NCBI GenBank assembly: GCA_027604005.1
Contig: JADGJT010000345.1
Coordinates: 2,134 to 24,230, forward strand
Direction of reading: 5' to 3'
Source of the DNA: Dinochytrium kinnereticum
Taxonomy: Eukaryota; Chytridiomycota; Chytridiomycetes; Chytridiales; Chytridiaceae
DNA: 22,097 bases
A model generated the notes under the pieces. It ran no database searches. It saw nothing but the letters and a program-made list of their open reading frames with translations, and was not told the origin of the DNA. How positions within the stretch are numbered: the first letter of the stretch is position 1; the number at the start of each line of letters is the position of its first letter. This document shows, in pieces, positions 19,201 through 22,097 of this stretch. The position numbers and the translations under genes are program-made.

Positions 19201-20640
19201 GCGTGTTTTCCACCGTCATGCCTGCCTCCACCGTGACTGTCACCTAGTTTCCCACTGTCATGGTGCTTTCCAGCGCCAAAGCCGTCCTTGTGTTTGCCTT
19301 CACCATGACTTTCGCCATGCTTTCCGTATCCACTAAAATTACCATGCTTTCCACCCCCATGCTCGCCATCAAAGGAATCAAATCCGCCTCCCCCATGAGA
19401 ACCCTTCTTACCATCCTGCTCTCGTTTCTTATCATGCCTGTGCCCCCCCCCAAATTCATCATCGGATCCACTACTTTTATGGTGCTTGCCACCTCCAGCA
19501 TGCCCGTGTCCATCATCCTTCCTTCCTCCACCATCCTCATATATGTGATGATGAAAAACATGGTAAGTATGCTTCTTCGCCTTATCCTCTTTCCCTCCAT
19601 GATCCGTAGGCGGGGCAGAGTGGCTTGTTTTTCGGGTAGGAGAAGAATCTCGGTGATTCGATGAAGCCCGTCGATGCTGATTCGCAAGTGACACATTTAC
19701 CGTCGGAACATTTCCATACCCACTTGGAGCCCCATACTCGGTCCTAGCATCAACATAATCATCATTCTCCATCTGCACTCCAAAATGAGTTTGATGAGGG
19801 CTAGTTCCTGCATTAGGCCGATTTTGAGTACGCTGTTGTTGTCCTCCTCCTCCCCCCAATCTCGACATCCATCCCCACACGCCTCCCCCACCCTGCTGTT
19901 GAGGTGAGGTAGCTCCATACCGAGGCGACGCGCTGAGAGACCGGGTGTGGACTTGTTGAGCCTCATAACCGTCTGTGTAAAGAGGATCGACTAATGTTGG
20001 GGATAAAGAAATTTCTTGGTATGGAGAGACTGGGGACGGGTAGGATTGAGGAATCGGAGAGGATGCATAACGGTAGTGCTGTTGCGGGGATTGGTCCCAT
20101 GGGGACATGGGGTCGTAGGCGACTTCTTGAGGGGTGAGTTCACGGGTTTGAATAGGAGGTGGATGGTTTCGGCGGGTTCCATTGGCGGAAGTGGCTGTGT
20201 TTAATAACCAAGAGAGTCGGCCATTTCAATCAGCCCATATCTCACACAGCAAGCTTCAACTCTGACAGAGAAAACAAATACAATCACAAAGTACACTTAC
20301 CACTCTCAATTCCCTTGCTTCCCCCCGAGCAAACCACCAACAAAAAATCCCCATCCCTCAAAATCCCCGCTGGATTCGATGGTCGAACCAGCGCAAACTC
20401 TGGGGGTCCAGTGTAAACCGAAGCCCTCGACAAATCAATCGAATGATCATTAGCAAAATGTTCCTTCTTGACCCTCGCAATGATATCAAGCATTGAGGGA
20501 GGTCGAGGAGATCTAGGGTCGACTATTGGGAGATCCGTCATCACGGTTCTGGCTGGGCCTGCACCGCTGGGACCCTGGTTGGCTGACGGGAAACCCACAA
20601 AAACCAAAGTGATCTTGGGGACATGGTGGTTGTAAGCCAT
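16222..20640 (-). CDS. metacaspase (type I-like, C14 family) with a giant repetitive prodomain
   Basis: My model has seven exons: 20301-20640, 17198-20194, 17056-17126, 16840-16915, 16629-16752, 16353-16566, 16222-16242. All phases agree and give 1280 residues. Metacaspases are Ca-dependent Cys proteases that cut after Arg/Lys and act in cell death, stress and aggregate clearance. The catalytic part is about 1019-1280: RRAVLIGINYFG, LKGCINDV, FSGHGSQ (catalytic His about 1105), VPVDYLTAGQIVDN, FDCCHSG (catalytic Cys about 1159), DLPYQYS, SGCKDSQTSADA, GALTNALL and PQLSASHQID. The stretch between DLPYQYS and SGCKD is about 35 residues, shorter than the roughly 70 in yeast Mca1. The prodomain (about 1-1018) has a beta-grasp-like N-terminus (about 1-105), a Pro/Ser/Gln-rich region, Gly/His/Lys repeats (about 342-482), KKDEWGGGG repeats (about 526-562), five 16-residue DPW repeats (567-646), an Asp/Ser/Lys/Arg-rich part and an SR-like end. 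The 984-codon main exon and the catalytic core are certain. The first exon and the last (six codons plus stop) are less so; unspliced, the frame would end at 16293. Confidence 0.88.
18579..18836 (-). repeat. 48-bp tandem repeat array coding for 16-residue DPW units
   Basis: Five complete 48-bp units (18597-18836) and a six-residue start of a sixth lie inside the metacaspase prodomain. Unit starts read SDPWGD, TDPWDN, NDSSGD, NDTWGD and GDPWED, then NDPWGN for the partial one. Each complete unit ends in KKG/S-x-DSKK-S/G. DPW is kept in four of the six starts. The exact 16-residue spacing indicates recent unequal exchange or slippage. Confidence 0.85.
18849..18959 (-). repeat. 12-13 residue KKDEWGGGG repeats
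   Basis: Three units start KKEEWGGGG, KKDEWGGGG and KKDEWGQGG within about 37 residues, directly before the DPW array in the metacaspase prodomain. A fourth related motif, DEWGFG, lies after the DPW array. The regular aromatic Trp in a Gly/Lys background gives a sticker-and-spacer type of low-complexity sequence. Confidence 0.75.
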
Positions 20641-21848
20641 GATGGCACTCTACTTCCGCTCTGATGCTCTCTCTCTCTCTTGCTTTGTAAAAAAAGTCTT
20701 TTCGCTTTCTCTTTAATTATCGCGGAGACAGAGAGGGACTAAATGGTCCAAAAACATCGAACGCCTGTGAGCGCATGCACTCATTGTTCTCAGTGAGGGC
20801 CAATCACACCTCTAACCACCTTCACATCACAATGAATTTCAACTTTTGTGCTTGAACTTCAACCTTTTCCTAACAGAGGGCATATCACCCACTGTACCTC
20901 TCATTGCGGAGCTTATTATGTTATCCCCTGGCCTTTCCCTCTCATTTACCTTAGCGACAAGGTTAACGATGTTTGTATGATTTTGAAAAAGTAAACATCA
21001 GCGAGACAAGAACTTGGAGGCAGAAGAAAGACCAAGTAAACAAACTTGAAAGAAAGGATTGAACGGCGACGCGGAAAATCTCAAAGAAGACAGAGTTGAG
21101 TAGAGAATCCAAAAAGGGGTGAGGAAACTCAGCTGGGTACTCAGCACGGTCAGCGAACCAGGTATCTCAAATTCTGAGCAACAACGTACCAGGAACTGCT
21201 ATCGCAACCATGGACGTGATGACGGATGAAGCGAGCCTGACACGCTGGGCAGTCAAAAAGCCGGAGATCGGAGGTTCGCACCACGATGTCAAAAAGATAG
21301 CAACCTCCCGAATGGTGGTCGGAGAGGAAGAAGCTGCGGTTAGTTCCGCGAGGGTAAATCGCCAATGCAACGGCAGAGGAAAGAGAAGGAATCCCAATAA
21401 CAAGCGCAATGCGCTGACAGATAAAGTGAGAGGTATTGGAGGAGAGCTGCTTCGAAGACATAGCTCCTACAAACGGATTGCAGATCATCTTCTATCTCTT
21501 TGATGCTCTAAATCAGCACCAGTACCTTTGACTTAGAGGAGCCTTCAAGATGCGGTCAACCCACATCAAGGTGTAGATGTTCTTCTTATATTTAACTTAT
21601 CATCGTTTGATACGTCCACTTCTTAAGTAGAACGGGTAAATCATGAAAACTATGTAAATGTATAACAAGGTTGGTTTTGCAAAAAGTAAAGTGAGCAAGG
21701 GGTTTCCCAAGGTCCAGCGCGGTCAAAGATAAAAGGCTACATTTCGGCCATTATTCCATCGGCAATCTTAATGTCTAAAGACCTATTGCCGAACTGTGGA
21801 TTGGTATATGACATGACCATGTATTTTTCAAAAATAAGAAAAATATAA
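20641..21848. other. intergenic; metacaspase promoter side, no confident gene
   Basis: A CT dinucleotide run (20667-20680) lies 27-40 bp upstream of the metacaspase ATG on the minus strand and probably falls in its leader. Further right, 21150-21503 is open in two minus frames (112 and 80 codons) and one plus frame (97 codons). The 80-codon frame is hydrophobic and membrane-like; the 112-codon frame contains a CPAC motif. None is recognised and none has convincing gene context, so no CDS is called. Confidence 0.5.
21839..21843 (-). terminator. RNA polymerase III T-run terminator of the tRNA
   Basis: Five T on the minus strand, starting 5 bases past the last tRNA base (21849), as expected for Pol III termination. 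A second five-T run follows a few bases later. Confidence 0.75.
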
Positions 21849-21918
21849 GGTCCTACCGAGGATTGAACTCGGGTTCCAGGAATCAAAATCCTGTGTGCTA
21901 CCGCTACACCATAGAACC
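21849..21918 (-). tRNA. tRNA-Gln (anticodon UUG)
   Basis: The minus strand folds into a complete cloverleaf of 70 nt. The acceptor is GGTTCTA/TAGGACC (one T-G pair). The D arm contains GTGTAGCGGTAGCAC with the GG pair of the loop. The anticodon arm is CAGGA/TCCTG with loop TTTTGAT, so the anticodon TTG reads CAA as glutamine. The variable loop is GAAC and the T arm is CCGAG/CTCGG around TTCAATC. The A box (TGGTGTAGCGG) and B box (GAGTTCAATCC) are present as internal promoters. There is no intron and no encoded CCA, as expected for a eukaryotic nuclear gene. Confidence 0.95.
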
Positions 21919-22097
21919 TGCCTTGTTACATGTGACGGAACTTCCCCATATATTCTCATCTCCAATATTCTTCAGTATTTGTCTTAAGTTTGTCAGATTG
22001 ATTTATCCGCACATTTCTTATTTATTTTCCCACCATCTTCCTTAAAAGGCTATCTTTCGAACTCTGCCTGTTCTTTTGAACCCTTCGCTATCTGTTT

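Noticed and set aside
20381..20400. B-box-like sequence on the minus strand suggesting a second tRNA
   Set aside because: It lacks the final cytosines of the B box and any cloverleaf, and it lies in metacaspase exon 1.
21150..21488. Minus-strand ORF of 112 codons with a CPAC motif
   Set aside because: A single CxxC without partners and competing open frames on both strands give no reason to call a gene.

Overview
The window looks like nuclear DNA of a fungus. The genes have short spliceosomal introns with GTAAGT/GTGAGT donors, CTAAC/CTGAT-type branch points and TAG/CAG acceptors. Products include an adenosine kinase, a fungal-type metacaspase and C2H2 transcription factors, and there is a Pol III tRNA gene. 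Several introns per gene and long low-complexity proteins fit a basidiomycete better than a yeast, but that placement is inference. No viral, plasmid, CRISPR or clear transposon sequence was recognised.

Layout from left to right: bases 1-110 are almost pure G with one T run and look like a poor-quality contig end. The 5' part of an adenosine kinase gene (427-1372, minus strand) runs into a last intron that is cut off by this end. After about 2.1 kb without a recognisable gene comes a two-finger C2H2 protein gene (3477-5015, minus). A 4.8 kb gap follows, then a related three-finger C2H2 gene with two introns (9865-11504, minus). The two finger genes are clear paralogs that differ by one intron and one finger. 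From 11.5 to 16 kb there are only small, uncertain plus-strand candidates: a 35-residue spliced ORF, a 90-residue acidic ORF preceded by two ACGCGT boxes and a TATA element, and a 64-residue spliced ORF with an apparent 5' leader intron. Three consecutive short inverted repeats lie just beyond the 3' end of the next gene.

The main gene of the window (16222-20640, minus) encodes, by my seven-exon model, a 1280-residue type I-like metacaspase. Its catalytic part is only the last 260 residues or so. In front lies a prodomain of about 1000 residues: an N-terminal segment whose layout resembles a beta-grasp (ubiquitin-like) fold, then a Pro/Ser/Gln-rich stretch, then long Gly/His/Lys/Asp/Ser repeat modules, including five complete 16-residue repeats that carry DPW tripeptides. 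This is the most unusual object in the window. A tRNA-Gln(UUG) gene with a Pol III T-run terminator lies near the right end (21849-21918, minus).

The genes do not form an obvious pathway or cluster. They look like an ordinary stretch of fungal chromosome holding one architecturally unusual protease and one duplicated transcription factor pair. All splice models were made by eye and have no transcript support.
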